Shown: positions 1 through 8,842, counted from the stretch's first letter. The stretch is DNA of 64,000 nucleotides from Streptomyces xanthii (GCF_014621695.1 NZ_CP061281.1:3906001-3970000); one strand, 5' to 3'. Numbers and translations are program-made. Notes: generated from the letters alone by a model not told the origin.

Positions 1-779
1 CGATCGGCGAGATGCCGAAGATCCGCCCGCCGGAGCCCGCGTTCACGGCGCCGCCCGAGTACCAGCGGACCACGTACCAGCAGGGCAACTACGGCCGCAC
101 GAGTGTCGCCACCCAGCCCGTGCCGGCGCCTCCGCCCCCGCTGCACAGCCGCACCGGCAAGGCCCTCAAGTGGGCCGTCTCGGCGCTGCTCATCGCCGCG
201 CTGGGCCTGGGCAGCTGGCAGTTGGCGGACGCGCTCATGGACCGCGGCAAGAGCGACGGCACGGACACGACGCACACCACGGACGGCGGCGAGAAGGGCG
301 AGAAGAAGCCCGCCGCGCCGCTCGCGATCTCGAGTGCCCAGGAGTACGTGGCCGAGGGCAGCGCCCAGGCCGCGGGCGAGGTCGGCAAGACCTACGACGG
401 GGAGCGCTCGACGTTCTGGCGCACGAAGTCCTTCCTCGACGGTCCGAAGATGGTCATAAAGCCGGGCGTCGGCATCGTGTACGACCTCGGCTCCGCCAAG
501 GACGTCTCGGCCGCGACGATCGGCCTGCGCTACAGCGGTGACCACACGACCGTGTCGCTGTACGCTTCCGACTCCCTGAACCCGGGAGCGGTCAGCGGGC
601 TGAAGCGGATCGGCTCTCAGACACAGACGGCGAAGGACTCCGCGGAGATCAAGGCCGACAAGCCGGTCAAGACCCGCTACGTGCTCGTCTGGCTGACCGC
701 ACTGCCGCACGCCGGCCAGGACGGCTACAGCGGCGCCGGGTACAAGCAGGGCATCACGGAAGTGAAGTTCACCGGCTGA
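1..779 (+). CDS. C-terminal part of a membrane protein (probable kinase-family protein upstream of sigM)
   Basis: The frame is open to the left edge, so the N-terminus lies outside the window; an internal ATG is at 12. The visible part has a proline-rich linker, one hydrophobic segment (WAVSALLIAALGLGSWQLA, about residues 56-75 from that ATG), an Asp/Thr/Lys-rich spacer and a C-terminal globular domain of about 150 residues that looks like an extracytoplasmic beta-sandwich. In other Streptomyces the gene here, after mviN, is a protein-kinase-family membrane protein whose kinase-like domain would lie upstream. That identity is inferred from gene order; the visible residues do not show a kinase. 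Confidence 0.6.
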   Translation, partial: IGEMPKIRPPEPAFTAPPEYQRTTYQQGNYGRTSVATQPVPAPPPPLHSRTGKALKWAVSALLIAALGLGSWQLADALMDRGKSDGTDTTHTTDGGEKGEKKPAAPLAISSAQEYVAEGSAQAAGEVGKTYDGERSTFWRTKSFLDGPKMVIKPGVGIVYDLGSAKDVSAATIGLRYSGDHTTVSLYASDSLNPGAVSGLKRIGSQTQTAKDSAEIKADKPVKTRYVLVWLTALPHAGQDGYSGAGYKQGITEVKFTG

Positions 780-812
780 CGGAGCAGGACACCAGGGGGA
801 GGGGGTTCGGCA

Positions 813-1526
813 GTGGACGACGCCTACGGCGAAGCGAGCGATCAGGACCTCCTCGCCCGCCATGTCGCGGGGGACAAGGACGCCTTCGGCGAGATCGTGC
901 GGCGGCACCGGGACCGGCTGTGGGCCGTCGCGCTGCGCACCCTGGGCGACCGGGAAGAGGCGGCGGACGCGGTCCAGGACGCCCTGGTGTCCGCCTATCG
1001 CGCCGCCCACACCTTCCGCGGACAGTCGGCGGTGACGACGTGGCTGCACCGGATCACGGTGAACGCCTGCCTGGACCGGGCCCGCAAGACGGCCTCCCGC
1101 CGGACGGCGCCCATGGAGGACACCGAGCGCCTGGAGCAGCTCCTGGAGCCGCACGAATCGGCGGAGGCTCCCGCGGAACGTGCTGATCTCCACCGCGAAC
1201 TCCTGGCGGCCCTGCGCTCGCTCCCGGCCGATCAGCGGGCCGCTCTCGTCCTCGTGGACATGCAGGGATATCCGGTCGCGGAAGCGGCACAGGTCCTCGA
1301 CGTCCCCACCGGCACGGTCAAGAGCCGCTGCGCACGCGGCCGCGCCAAACTGCTGCCCCTGCTCACCCACCTCCGCGAAGAGCGGCGCGGGAAGGGCGGC
1401 GGCGAGAACCCGTCGGCCGGACGGAACCGGACGCAGGGGACATCCGTCCCACCTGCAGCGGGTCCTCCGGGCGAGGCAGGACCCAATGATTCGGCTGCGG
1501 TGAAGGGCGGAGGTGGACGAGCGTGA
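813..1526 (+). CDS. sigM: ECF RNA polymerase sigma factor SigM
   Basis: A 237-aa group 4 (ECF) sigma factor. Region 2 (about residues 25-95) includes the DREEAADAVQDALVSAYR stretch and a TWLHRITVNACLD motif. Region 4 (about 130-185) has LPADQRAALVLVDMQGYPVAEAA and a GTVKSRCARGR recognition helix. A Gly/Pro-rich tail follows. GTG start after a purine-rich AGGGGGAGGGGG. The gene overlaps the downstream anti-sigma gene by 4 bp (GTGA), the usual arrangement for a co-regulated pair. Placement before trxBA matches the sigM locus of other Streptomyces. The inducing stress is not evident from sequence. Confidence 0.9.
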   Translation: MDDAYGEASDQDLLARHVAGDKDAFGEIVRRHRDRLWAVALRTLGDREEAADAVQDALVSAYRAAHTFRGQSAVTTWLHRITVNACLDRARKTASRRTAPMEDTERLEQLLEPHESAEAPAERADLHRELLAALRSLPADQRAALVLVDMQGYPVAEAAQVLDVPTGTVKSRCARGRAKLLPLLTHLREERRGKGGGENPSAGRNRTQGTSVPPAAGPPGEAGPNDSAAVKGGGGRA

Positions 1527-2455
1527 CTTCCTCGACCGGCACGACGGAGCACCCTGAGGTAACGGAGATCTCCGATCTCACCGAAGGCCTGCTGCCGCCG
1601 TCCCGCACAGCGGAGATCCGGCGGCACCTCGACGGCTGCCCGCTCTGTGCGGACGTCCACGCGTCCCTCCAGGAGATCCGCGGCATGCTCGGGACCATGC
1701 CCGGCCCGCCCCGGATGCCCGAGGACATCGCCGGCCGCATCGACGCGGCGCTCGCGGCGGAGGCCTTCCTCGACACGCTCGCACCCGAGGACGAGCAGCA
1801 CTCGCGGCACGACCGGCTCGAGGAACCCGTCCGTGAAACCGTCGGTGTTTCACGTGAAACAACACCCGACACCGCACGGCCCGCCGATCGCCCCACCGGA
1901 CATGCCCGCAGCACGCGCACCAGCACCGGCCCGGGTCGCAAGACCCGGCGCGTCCGCCGGCGCACCACAGCCGCCATCGGGACGGTGCTCACGGTCGCCG
2001 CGCTCGGCATGGGGACGCTCCTGCTCCAGAGCGGCGGCGGGGGCGGCACGCCGACCGCGTACCGGTCCTCGACCGCCGAGGCGCCCGCTCCCGGAACCTT
2101 GGCGGCGGGCAAGCTCGGGGACAAGGTCACGCAGCTCTTGGACCGCAAGGCCAAGGACCGCTCTCTGAGCACCCAGGACAGCGGGCCCAAGACTCCGCGA
2201 TCGGACTCCCCGATGCCGAAGCTGGCGTCGGACGACGTGCCGCCGTGTGTCCAGCAGGGGACCCGCCGCACCGAGGCTCCCCTGGCGACCGAGCAGGGCA
2301 CGTACCAGGGGAAGAAGGCGTACCTCGTCGTGCTGCCCCACAAGACGGACCCGGAGCACCGGGTCACGGCCTTCGTGGTGGACGCCTCCTGCGCCCAGAA
2401 GTCCTCGGCAACACCGGGCGAGCTGCTGTACACCCACTCCTACGACCGCGGCTGA
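1523..2455 (+). CDS. Membrane anti-sigma factor for SigM
   Basis: A 310-aa protein with an N-terminal zinc-finger-type anti-sigma domain containing the HxxxCxxC signature (HLDGCPLC, about residues 34-41), a basic Thr/Arg-rich linker, one transmembrane helix ([21 protein letters not shown], about 149-169) and an extracytoplasmic C-terminal domain of about 140 residues. This topology fits a membrane-held anti-sigma factor that sequesters SigM. GTG start inside the sigM stop region implies translational coupling. A perfect parS site (1847-1860) is embedded in the linker, so the amino acids there (VFHVKQ in another frame) are constrained by ParB binding. Confidence 0.85.
   Translation: MTSSTGTTEHPEVTEISDLTEGLLPPSRTAEIRRHLDGCPLCADVHASLQEIRGMLGTMPGPPRMPEDIAGRIDAALAAEAFLDTLAPEDEQHSRHDRLEEPVRETVGVSRETTPDTARPADRPTGHARSTRTSTGPGRKTRRVRRRTTAAIGTVLTVAALGMGTLLLQSGGGGGTPTAYRSSTAEAPAPGTLAAGKLGDKVTQLLDRKAKDRSLSTQDSGPKTPRSDSPMPKLASDDVPPCVQQGTRRTEAPLATEQGTYQGKKAYLVVLPHKTDPEHRVTAFVVDASCAQKSSATPGELLYTHSYDRG
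1847..1860. promoter_or_regulatory. parS: parS site (ParB-binding)
   Basis: Perfect 14-bp palindrome GTTTCACGTGAAAC, the Streptomyces/Bacillus parS core, inside the anti-sigma gene. It is the first of five perfect copies within 5.5 kb and is expected to nucleate the ParB-origin complex. Confidence 0.95.
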
Positions 2456-2495
2456 ACCGGTCCGAACGCACTCCCGACGTGCGCTCGGACACGTC

Positions 2496-2522
2496 GGGAA
2501 TGCACGCCCCGTAGGATCCGTT
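2496..2522 (+). promoter_or_regulatory. SigR-type promoter for trxBA
   Basis: GGGAAT at 2496-2501, exactly 18 bp, then GTT at 2520-2522. This matches the SigR consensus (GGAAT-N18-GTT) known to drive trxBA in S. coelicolor in response to thiol oxidation. It lies 76 bp before the trxB start. No transcript data are available here. Confidence 0.8.
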
Positions 2523-2597
2523 GGGTGGGGTGAGAGTCCGGAGAAGAGGCTCCCCCCGGCAGAACGCAGCAGTCCCGCAGAGACGAGGAATCCAGCC

Positions 2598-3575
2598 GTG
2601 AGCGACGTCCGTAACGTGATCATCATCGGCTCCGGGCCCGCCGGCTACACGGCGGCGCTCTACACCGCGCGCGCGTCGCTGAAGCCGCTTGTGTTCGAAG
2701 GCGCCGTCACCGCCGGTGGCGCGCTGATGAACACGACCGAGGTGGAGAACTTCCCGGGCTTCCAGGAAGGCATCATGGGCCCCGAGCTCATGGACAACAT
2801 GCGCGGCCAGGCCGAGCGCTTCGGCGCCGAGCTCGTCCCTGACGACGTCGTGGCCGTCGACCTCACCGGTGAGATCAAGACCGTGACGGACACCGCGGGC
2901 ACCGTGCACCGCGCGAAGGCCGTCATCGTCACCACCGGTTCCCAGCACCGCAAGCTCGGTCTGCCCAACGAGGACGCCCTCTCCGGCCGTGGCGTCTCCT
3001 GGTGCGCGACCTGCGACGGGTTCTTCTTCAAGGACCAGGACATCGCCGTGATCGGTGGTGGCGACACCGCGATGGAGGAGGCGACCTTCCTCTCGCGCTT
3101 CGCCAAGTCCGTGACGATCGTGCACCGCCGCGACACCCTGCGCGCCTCCAAGGCGATGCAGGAGCGCGCTTTCGCCGACCCGAAGATCAAGTTCGTGTGG
3201 GACAGCGAGGTCGCCGCGATCAAGGGCGACCCGAAGCTCGAGGGCCTGACGCTGCGCAACCTGAAGACGGGCGAGACCTCCGAGCTGCCTGTCACCGGTC
3301 TCTTCATCGCGATCGGCCACGACCCGCGCACCGAGCTCTTCAAGGGCCAGCTCGAGCTCGACGACGAGGGCTACCTGAAGGTCGAGGCCCCTTCGACGCG
3401 CACCAACCTGACGGGTGTCTTCGGCGCCGGTGACGTCGTGGACCACACCTACCGCCAGGCGATCACGGCCGCCGGCACGGGCTGCTCCGCCGCCCTCGAC
3501 GCCGAGCGCTTCCTGGCCGCGCTCGCCGACGGCGAGGCCGCCGAGCCCGAGCAGACCCAGACCGCGAACGTCTGA
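2598..3575 (+). CDS. trxB: Thioredoxin-disulfide reductase TrxB
   Basis: A 325-aa FAD/NADPH flavoenzyme that reduces thioredoxin. It has an N-terminal FAD-binding GxGxxG ([17 protein letters not shown]), a central CATC redox pair (WCATCDGFF), a second Rossmann motif for NADPH ([12 protein letters not shown]) and the C-terminal GDV motif ([16 protein letters not shown]). The frame is open far upstream, but GTG 2598 is chosen because homology begins there ([12 protein letters not shown]) and GAGACGAGGA precedes it. Forms an operon with trxA, probably under SigR control. Confidence 0.95.
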   Translation: MSDVRNVIIIGSGPAGYTAALYTARASLKPLVFEGAVTAGGALMNTTEVENFPGFQEGIMGPELMDNMRGQAERFGAELVPDDVVAVDLTGEIKTVTDTAGTVHRAKAVIVTTGSQHRKLGLPNEDALSGRGVSWCATCDGFFFKDQDIAVIGGGDTAMEEATFLSRFAKSVTIVHRRDTLRASKAMQERAFADPKIKFVWDSEVAAIKGDPKLEGLTLRNLKTGETSELPVTGLFIAIGHDPRTELFKGQLELDDEGYLKVEAPSTRTNLTGVFGAGDVVDHTYRQAITAAGTGCSAALDAERFLAALADGEAAEPEQTQTANV

Positions 3576-3624
3576 CCCCAGAACTCCCCTCCCGCATTCC
3601 CCCCGAGAAAAAGAGGAGCCAGCT

Positions 3625-3957
3625 GTGGCCGGCAACCTGAAGAACGTGACGGACGACTCCTTCGAGGAGGACGTCCTCAAGAGCGGCAAGCCCGTACTGG
3701 TGGACTTCTGGGCCGCATGGTGCGGTCCGTGCCGCCAGATCGCGCCGTCGCTCGAGGCCATCGCGGCTGAGTACGGCGACAAGATCGAGATCGTCAAGCT
3801 CAACATCGACGAGAACCCCGGCACGGCCGCCAAGTACGGCGTCATGTCGATCCCGACCCTGAACGTCTACCAGGGTGGCGAGGTCGCCAAGACCATCGTC
3901 GGTGCCAAGCCGAAGGCCGCCATCGTGCGTGACCTCGAGGAGTTCATCGCCGAGTAA
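3625..3957 (+). CDS. trxA: Thioredoxin TrxA
   Basis: A 110-aa cytoplasmic thioredoxin with the canonical WCGPC active site (AAWCGPCRQIAP, about residues 30-41) and the cis-proline motif (VMSIPTL). GTG start after AAGAGGAG. It lies 49 bp after trxB and ends before a strong hairpin at 4008-4040. Length and motifs are standard for the family. It serves as the disulfide donor/acceptor partner of the adjacent reductase. Confidence 0.96.
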   Translation: MAGNLKNVTDDSFEEDVLKSGKPVLVDFWAAWCGPCRQIAPSLEAIAAEYGDKIEIVKLNIDENPGTAAKYGVMSIPTLNVYQGGEVAKTIVGAKPKAAIVRDLEEFIAE

Positions 3958-3992
3958 GGCGAGGCGCCGCCGTCCGGTGGACGGCCGCCGAT

Positions 3993-4006
3993 GTTTCACG
4001 TGAAAC
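3993..4006. promoter_or_regulatory. parS: parS site (ParB-binding)
   Basis: Perfect GTTTCACGTGAAAC in the short gap between the trxA stop and its terminator, directly abutting the hairpin. Confidence 0.95.
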
Positions 4007-4007
4007 A

Positions 4008-4040
4008 CGAAGGGGCCAGCCCTGTGGGCTGGCCCCTTCG
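4008..4040. terminator. Bidirectional terminator between trxA and the GNAT gene
   Basis: A 15-bp perfect stem (4008-4022 with 4026-4040) and a 3-nt TGT loop, between the convergent trxA (+) and acetyltransferase (-) stop codons. GC-rich stem without a long U-tract, as is common in Streptomyces. Confidence 0.8.
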
Positions 4041-4044
4041 GCGT

Positions 4045-4662
4045 TCACAGGGGCCGCAGCGCCGGTTCCTTCTGCACCGCCCCGAGTAGGCGGTCCAGCG
4101 CCATCTCGACGTCTTCCTTCCAGGAGAGCGTCGTGCGCAGTTCCAGCCGCAGTCGTGGATACGAAGGATGGGGCCGCACCGTCTTGAAGCCGACCGCGAG
4201 CAGATGGTCCGCGGGGAGCAGACAGGCGGGTTCCTTCCACCGTGCGTCGCCGAACGCCTCGATGGCCTTGAAGCCGCGGCGCAGCAGATCCTTGGCGACG
4301 GTCTGCACCATGACCCGCCCCAGTCCCTGGCCCTGATGGCTCGGCGCGATCCAGCCGGTCATCAGCTGGACGGCGTCGGGAGACACGGGGCTCGTCGGGA
4401 ACGCCGTGGAGCGCGGCACGTACGCGGGCGGGGCGTAGAGCACGTAGCCGACCGGGTTGTCGTCCACGTAGACGACGCGGCCGCAGGAGCCCCATTCGAG
4501 GAGGACGGCGGAGATCCAGGCTTCCTTCTCCAGCCCCGGCGTTCCGGCCTTTACCGCTGCTTCGCCGCTGACGGGGTCCAGTTCCCAGAAGACGCACGAG
4601 CGACAGCGCTTGGGAAGGTCCGGAAGGTTGTCCAGCGTGAGCGGTAAGAGGCGACGCCCCAT
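4045..4662 (-). CDS. GNAT-family N-acetyltransferase
   Basis: A 205-aa protein with a GNAT fold. The acetyl-CoA P-loop is visible as QGQGLGRVMVQTVAKDLLRRG (about residues 111-131), with a preceding TGWIAPSHQ strand. The N-terminus has a conserved CRSCVFWELDP motif with two cysteines and could bind a metal. The ATG start leads into MGRRLLPLTLDNL. The gene is conserved beside parB in Streptomyces; its substrate is unknown and cannot be read from the sequence. It is read in the same direction as parAB but is separated by a terminator (4910-4946). Confidence 0.85.
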   Translation of the reverse strand: MGRRLLPLTLDNLPDLPKRCRSCVFWELDPVSGEAAVKAGTPGLEKEAWISAVLLEWGSCGRVVYVDDNPVGYVLYAPPAYVPRSTAFPTSPVSPDAVQLMTGWIAPSHQGQGLGRVMVQTVAKDLLRRGFKAIEAFGDARWKEPACLLPADHLLAVGFKTVRPHPSYPRLRLELRTTLSWKEDVEMALDRLLGAVQKEPALRPL

Positions 4663-4909
4663 GAAGACAGTTCCTCGCTTCCCTCGCCCGCCGCGACCCG
4701 GGCGGCGGTCAGAGCGCTCCGTTCCCTGAGCAGCCCGCCGACGAAACCGCCGACAGCTCCCAGACCGAGACCTGCGGTCACCAGTCCGCCGCGACTCACT
4801 GATCGCATGACCACTGCTTCCCTCTCAGAGGTGCTACTGGGTGGCTGCGTCCTTCCCCGTCGCATCGTAACCACGATGAGATTCCACCGATACCGTAAGA
4901 AAGCAAAGA
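4663..4909. other. Gap between GNAT gene and parB; possible small ORF
   Basis: No well-supported gene. On the minus strand an ATG at 4808 (GTG at 4814, preceded by GAGGGAAG) opens a frame running to 4551, into the GNAT gene. It begins with a hydrophobic Gly-rich segment (VTAGLGLGAVGGFVGGLL). The overlap of about 110 bp with the GNAT gene argues against it, but a short membrane peptide is possible. Confidence 0.3.
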
Positions 4910-4946
4910 GCGGGCCGTGTTCCGGTACACACCGGACACGGCCCGC
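4910..4946 (-). terminator. Terminator of the parAB operon
   Basis: Long inverted repeat (4910-4926 with 4931-4946, one bulged T) just after the parB stop. Read on the minus strand it is followed by a T-rich stretch (CTCTTTGCTTTC). Confidence 0.8.
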
Positions 4947-4966
4947 CTTGTCGAGCGAGGGGTGAC

Positions 4967-6100
4967 TCAGTCCTCGTCGTCGGCCTCTGCCGTCTCCGGC
5001 AGGCCGTTCTGCAGCACCGGGCCCTCACCCGGAGCCAGCGTGCCGAGGATGCGGCCGAGATCCTCCATCGAGGCGAACTCGACGACGATCTTGCCCTTCT
5101 TCTGGCCCAGGTCGACCTTCACGCGCGTCTCGAACCGGTCCGACAGACGCGTCGCCAGCTGGGTGAGCGCCGGGGAGACGCGCGCCCCGGCCCGAGGCCC
5201 CTTGGCCCGCGTCGTGCTCTTGGAGTGCGAGCCCATCAGGGTCACGATCTCCTCGACGGCACGCACCGACAGTCCCTCGGCGACGATGCGCAGGGCGAGG
5301 CGGTCCTGTTCCTCGGAGTCCTCCACCGCGAGCAGAGCACGGGCGTGCCCCGCGGACAGCACACCCGCGGCCACCCGCTTCTGCACGGCCGGCGACAGCT
5401 TCAGCAGACGGAGCGTGTTGGAGACCTGCGGACGCGAGCGGCCGATGCGGTCGGCCAGCTGGTCGTGCGTGCAGTTGAAGTCGGTGAGCAGCTGCTCGTA
5501 CGCCTTCGCCTCTTCGAGCGGGTTCAGCTGCGCCCGGTGGAGGTTCTCCAGGAGCGCGTCGAGCAGAAGCTTCTCGTCGTCGGTGGCCCGGACGATCGCC
5601 GGGATCCGCTCCAGCCCCGCCTCGTGGCTGGCCCGCCAGCGCCGCTCGCCCATGATGAGCTCGAAGCGCTCGGGGCCGACCTGCCGCACGACGACCGGCT
5701 GGAGGAGCCCGACTTCCTTGATGGAGGTCACGAGCTCCGCGAGAGCCTCGTCGTCGAACACCTCACGCGGCTGCCGCGGGTTCGGGGTGATCGAGTCGAG
5801 CGGCAGCTCCGCGAAGTACGCCACCTCGGACGCTTCGGCACTGCCGGCGACGGGAGCGCTGGGCGCGACGGGCTCTTCTGTTTCACGTGAAACAGAAGCC
5901 TGCTCGCGCGAAACGGCGGCCTGCGGGAGCGAGGCCAGCTTCGCCGCCGCCACACCGCGCTCCGACGTCAGCGTCGGCAGCGTGCTGGAGGACGACGAGA
6001 CGCCGCTCGCCGGGCCTGCGGACACCGAGTCCTCAGGGGTGGGAGCCGCCGGAATCAGGGCTTTGAGGCCTCGGCCCAGTCCCCTCCGCTGTCCGCTCAT
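4967..6100 (-). CDS. parB: Chromosome-partitioning protein ParB
   Basis: A 377-aa CTP-dependent DNA clamp that loads at parS and spreads around the origin. It has an N-terminal ParA-interacting patch ([13 protein letters not shown]), an acidic/Ser-rich linker, the ParB nuclease-like CTPase domain with the GERRWRA motif, a central HTH ([24 protein letters not shown] is its start) that reads parS, and a C-terminal dimerization domain ending in an acidic tail. ATG overlaps the parA stop by 4 bp (ATGA). One parS (5880-5893) lies within the linker-coding part. Confidence 0.96.
   Translation of the reverse strand: MSGQRRGLGRGLKALIPAAPTPEDSVSAGPASGVSSSSSTLPTLTSERGVAAAKLASLPQAAVSREQASVSRETEEPVAPSAPVAGSAEASEVAYFAELPLDSITPNPRQPREVFDDEALAELVTSIKEVGLLQPVVVRQVGPERFELIMGERRWRASHEAGLERIPAIVRATDDEKLLLDALLENLHRAQLNPLEEAKAYEQLLTDFNCTHDQLADRIGRSRPQVSNTLRLLKLSPAVQKRVAAGVLSAGHARALLAVEDSEEQDRLALRIVAEGLSVRAVEEIVTLMGSHSKSTTRAKGPRAGARVSPALTQLATRLSDRFETRVKVDLGQKKGKIVVEFASMEDLGRILGTLAPGEGPVLQNGLPETAEADDED
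5880..5893. promoter_or_regulatory. parS: parS site (ParB-binding)
   Basis: Perfect GTTTCACGTGAAAC inside parB, in the poorly conserved N-terminal linker (read as VSRE/TSVS in frame). Confidence 0.95.
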
Positions 6101-7173
6101 TGAATACCCTCCGGCGTGCTCTGCTGGTCAAGTTGCGTGCCCGAGTGGGCCTGCTGGGCGTCGTAGTGGATCCCCACCCCGCGCAGCGCCATCTCACGCG
6201 CCGCTTCGAGGTACGAAAGTGCACCGCTCGACCCTGGATCGTAGGTCAGCACGGTCTGCCCGTAGCTCGGCGCCTCCGAGATACGGACCGAGCGCGGGAT
6301 GCTCGTACGCAGAACCTCTTCGCCGAAGTGCGTGCGGACCTCTTCGGCGACCTGCGAGGCCAGCCGGGTGCGCCCGTCGTACATCGTGAGAAGGATCGTG
6401 GAGACGTGCAGGTTCGGGTTGAGGTGACCGCGCACGAGGTCCACATTGCGCAGCAGCTGCCCCAGGCCCTCCAGTGCGTAGTACTCGCACTGGATCGGGA
6501 TCAGCACCTCGGCCCCCGCGACCAGCGCGTTGACCGTCAGCAGGCCCAGGGACGGCGGGCAGTCGATCAGGACGTAGTCCAGAGGCTGCTCGTACGCCTG
6601 GATGGCCCGCTGCAGCCGGCTCTCGCGTGCCACCAGCGAGACGAGCTCGATCTCGGCACCGGCGAGGTCGATCGTCGCGGGGGCGCAGAAGAGGCCTTCC
6701 ACGTCGGGGACAGGCTGGACCACTTCCGCGAGCGGCCTGCTGTCGACCAGGACGTCGTAGATGGAGGGGACTTCGGCGTGGTGGTCGATGCCGAGTGCCG
6801 TGGAGGCGTTGCCCTGAGGATCCAGGTCGATCACCAGGACGCGGGCGCCGTGCAGCGCGAGCGAAGCGGCGAGGTTGACGGTCGTCGTGGTCTTGCCGAC
6901 GCCGCCCTTCTGATTGGCCACCACCATGACGCGGGTCTGCTCGGGACGTGGCAGGCCCTCGCCCGCGCGACCGAGAGCTTCCACTGCCAGCTGGGCAGCG
7001 CGACCGATGGGTGTGTCGTCCATCGGGGTCGGTGTTTCACGTGAAACATCCTCCCCCGCCGACTCGGTACGGGGACCGGGGACCGGATCGGTCATCGGTC
7101 CCGCGATGTTGGCGTCGGACCGCAAGGATTCACTCTCCTCGACTTCAGGCTCGCAATGAACAGAGCCTCCCAT
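6097..7173 (-). CDS. parA: Chromosome-partitioning ATPase ParA
   Basis: A 358-aa Walker-type ATPase that segregates ParB-origin complexes, in Streptomyces mainly during sporulation septation. The deviant Walker A ([20 protein letters not shown]) begins about residue 99; the switch motif [10 protein letters not shown] and Walker B-like [10 protein letters not shown] follow. The N-terminal extension before Walker A is long and variable. ATG 7173 (GAAGG upstream) is chosen because streptomycete homologues begin MGGSVHCEP. The frame stays open to a GTG at 7347 that sits inside a parS site, and ATG 7242 is a second alternative. A parS at 7034 lies in the extension. Confidence 0.92.
   Translation of the reverse strand: MGGSVHCEPEVEESESLRSDANIAGPMTDPVPGPRTESAGEDVSRETPTPMDDTPIGRAAQLAVEALGRAGEGLPRPEQTRVMVVANQKGGVGKTTTTVNLAASLALHGARVLVIDLDPQGNASTALGIDHHAEVPSIYDVLVDSRPLAEVVQPVPDVEGLFCAPATIDLAGAEIELVSLVARESRLQRAIQAYEQPLDYVLIDCPPSLGLLTVNALVAGAEVLIPIQCEYYALEGLGQLLRNVDLVRGHLNPNLHVSTILLTMYDGRTRLASQVAEEVRTHFGEEVLRTSIPRSVRISEAPSYGQTVLTYDPGSSGALSYLEAAREMALRGVGIHYDAQQAHSGTQLDQQSTPEGIQ
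7034..7047. promoter_or_regulatory. parS: parS site (ParB-binding)
   Basis: Perfect GTTTCACGTGAAAC within the variable N-terminal coding region of parA. Confidence 0.95.
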
Positions 7174-7227
7174 GCCTTCGGGGTCGAGAACCAGCGAGGC
7201 CCTGTCTTCTGTGGATGAAACCCCTTC

Positions 7228-7236
7228 TGTGGACAA
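7228..7236 (-). promoter_or_regulatory. Exact consensus DnaA box upstream of parA
   Basis: TGTGGACAA on the plus strand, so TTGTCCACA on the minus strand. This is the preferred Streptomyces DnaA box without mismatch, 55 bp upstream of the parA start chosen here. Confidence 0.7.
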
Positions 7237-7331
7237 CTCCATGCCCTTGGCGAGGGATCCCAGAGGTTTTCGGTCGCGAGGGGCGGCCGCAGCGCGACCG
7301 CGACTGATGATGCCCTGCAGCAGTGAGCGAC

Positions 7332-7345
7332 GTTTCACGTGAAAC
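7332..7345. promoter_or_regulatory. parS: parS site (ParB-binding)
   Basis: Perfect GTTTCACGTGAAAC upstream of parA. A GTG that could start a longer ParA (7347-7345) overlaps its edge, so ParB bound here could affect parAB transcription. Confidence 0.95.
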
Positions 7346-7484
7346 ACGATGCACCGCAGGCCGATGCCACCCGGCGCGACACCCCGACATGCGTACGGGG
7401 GACAGCTTTTGTGGAGTACCGCTGTTCGTCAGAGTGGATCAGCGGTACTCGTCCACGGGCCGCCCGCTACGGGCGGCCGGCAAC

Positions 7485-8201
7485 TCAGCGCCTGCGGCGA
7501 GCACGGCCCGTACGCGCGGCCTTGGCACGCTTGGCGGCGAAGCGCACACCACCGGGGCTCTCGCCGACCTCGACGCGGACCACTGTGGACAGCGGGTCGA
7601 CGACTCCCTCGCCCACCTGGAGGACCGAGGTCTCCACCGCGCCCAGCTTGCTCAGGGCGGCACCGGCGCTCTTGATCTCTTCCTCGGCCGTGTCGCCCTT
7701 GAGCGCCAGCATCTCTCCGTACGGACGCAGCAGGGGCACGCCCCAGGCCGCGAGACGGTCCAGCGGTGCGACGGCTCGCGCGGTGACGACATGCACGGGC
7801 GTCAGCTTGCCGAGCACCTCTTCAGCACGGCCCCGCACCACTGTGACGTGGTCGAGCCCGAGCAGCTCGACGACCTCGGTGAGGAAGGTCGTCCGCCGCA
7901 GCAGCGGCTCGAGCAGCGTGATCTTGAGGTCGGGGCGGACCAGGGCGAGCGGGATGCCCGGCAGGCCGGCGCCCGACCCGACGTCGCACACCGTGACGCC
8001 CTCGGGGACGACCTCGGAGAGCACGGCACAGTTCAGGATGTGCCGCTCCCACAGCCTCGGCACCTCACGCGGGCCGATGAGGCCGCGCTGCACTCCCGCG
8101 TCGGCGAGGAGCTCCGCGTACCGGACCGCGTCCTGGTAGCGGTCGCCGAATACCGCCCGGGCCTGCTCCGGAGCCGGGGGGAGTTCTGCTGCCTCCGTCA
8201 C
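7485..8201 (-). CDS. rsmG: 16S rRNA m7G527 methyltransferase RsmG (GidB)
   Basis: A 238-aa SAM-dependent methyltransferase that modifies G527 of 16S rRNA; loss of its homologues gives low-level streptomycin resistance. The conserved [10 protein letters not shown] motif precedes the SAM-binding [15 protein letters not shown], and VTARAVAPL and LALKG are also present. The C-terminus is very basic. GTG 8201 is chosen over an upstream in-frame ATG (8225) because GGAAGGA precedes it and homologues begin MTEAAELPP. It is the distal gene of the rpmH-rnpA-yidD-yidC-jag cluster. Confidence 0.94.
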   Translation of the reverse strand: MTEAAELPPAPEQARAVFGDRYQDAVRYAELLADAGVQRGLIGPREVPRLWERHILNCAVLSEVVPEGVTVCDVGSGAGLPGIPLALVRPDLKITLLEPLLRRTTFLTEVVELLGLDHVTVVRGRAEEVLGKLTPVHVVTARAVAPLDRLAAWGVPLLRPYGEMLALKGDTAEEEIKSAGAALSKLGAVETSVLQVGEGVVDPLSTVVRVEVGESPGGVRFAAKRAKAARTGRARRRR

Positions 8202-8263
8202 GGGGACCGTCCTTCCGTACCGCACTACCGCACTGGGTGGCTGACTAACAGGCTGACAAAGAT

Positions 8264-8291
8264 CGGCCCCGCCTGCGAACAGACGGGGCCG
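8264..8291 (-). terminator. Hairpin between jag and rsmG
   Basis: 8-bp perfect GC stem (CGGCCCCG 8264-8271 with CGGGGCCG 8284-8291, 12-nt loop) in the only sizeable gap of this cluster. It may attenuate transcription into rsmG. There is no U-tract. Confidence 0.45.
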
Positions 8292-8308
8292 GGAAAGCGA
8301 CGTACCGC

Positions 8309-8815
8309 TCAGGCGGGAAGTACGACGACGAAGCGCTGCGGCTCCTCGCCCTCGGACTCGCTGCGCAGACCGGCGGCCTTGACCGCGTCGTGCACAACCT
8401 TGCGCTCGAACGGCGTCATCGGCTTCATCTTGACGGGCTCGCCCGTGCTCTTCACCTCGGCCGCGGCCTTGGCGCCCTGCTCGGTGAGCTCGGCGCGCTT
8501 CTGGGCGCGGTAACCGGCGATGTCCAGCATCAGGCGGCTGCGGTCCCCGGTCTCCCGGTGCACCGCGAGGCGGGTCAGCTCCTGGAGGGCTTCCAGGACC
8601 TCACCGTCACGGCCGACCAGCTTCTGCAGGTCGCGGCCGCTGCCGTCGCTGACGATGGAGACCGCGGCACGGTCGGCCTCGACATCCATGTCGATGTCGC
8701 CGTCGAGGTCGGCGATGTCCAGCAGACCCTCGAGGTAGTCCGCGGCGATCTCGCCCTCCTGCTCGAGGCGGGTCAGGGTGTCGCCACCCTCGGGAGAGGT
8801 GGTGCCTTCCGTCAC
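8309..8815 (-). CDS. jag: Jag/KhpB-family RNA-binding protein (KH and R3H domains)
   Basis: A 168-aa cytoplasmic protein: an acidic N-terminus, a type II KH domain in the middle ([19 protein letters not shown] region) and a C-terminal R3H domain with [17 protein letters not shown] and [11 protein letters not shown]. The Jag-N domain of Firmicute homologues is absent, as in other actinobacteria. GTG 8815 is preferred over TTG 8839 because GAAGGAG lies 8 nt upstream. Position directly after yidC is conserved; KhpB homologues regulate cell elongation and division post-transcriptionally. Confidence 0.9.
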   Translation of the reverse strand: MTEGTTSPEGGDTLTRLEQEGEIAADYLEGLLDIADLDGDIDMDVEADRAAVSIVSDGSGRDLQKLVGRDGEVLEALQELTRLAVHRETGDRSRLMLDIAGYRAQKRAELTEQGAKAAAEVKSTGEPVKMKPMTPFERKVVHDAVKAAGLRSESEGEEPQRFVVVLPA

Positions 8816-8842
8816 TGGAGGGGCTCCTTCTTGGGTCAAGGC

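Larger units (their letters stand above)
7174..7484. other. parA leader / rsmG-parA intergenic region
   Basis: About 310 bp between the rsmG stop and the chosen parA start. It contains a perfect parS (7332-7345), an exact DnaA box (7228-7236), a second box-like 9-mer TGTGGATGA (7210-7218), and a perfect 11-bp inverted repeat (GAGTACCGCTG 7414-7424 with CAGCGGTACTC 7440-7450). A GC-rich hairpin after rsmG (7458-7466 with 7470-7478) may be its terminator. The parAB promoters known from S. coelicolor should lie here, but I cannot place -10/-35 boxes with confidence. Confidence 0.6.

Noticed and set aside
4551..4874. Minus-strand small ORF between parB and the GNAT gene as a confirmed gene
   Set aside because: It overlaps the GNAT gene by about 110 bp and its downstream half looks like an antisense-type frame; kept only as a possibility.
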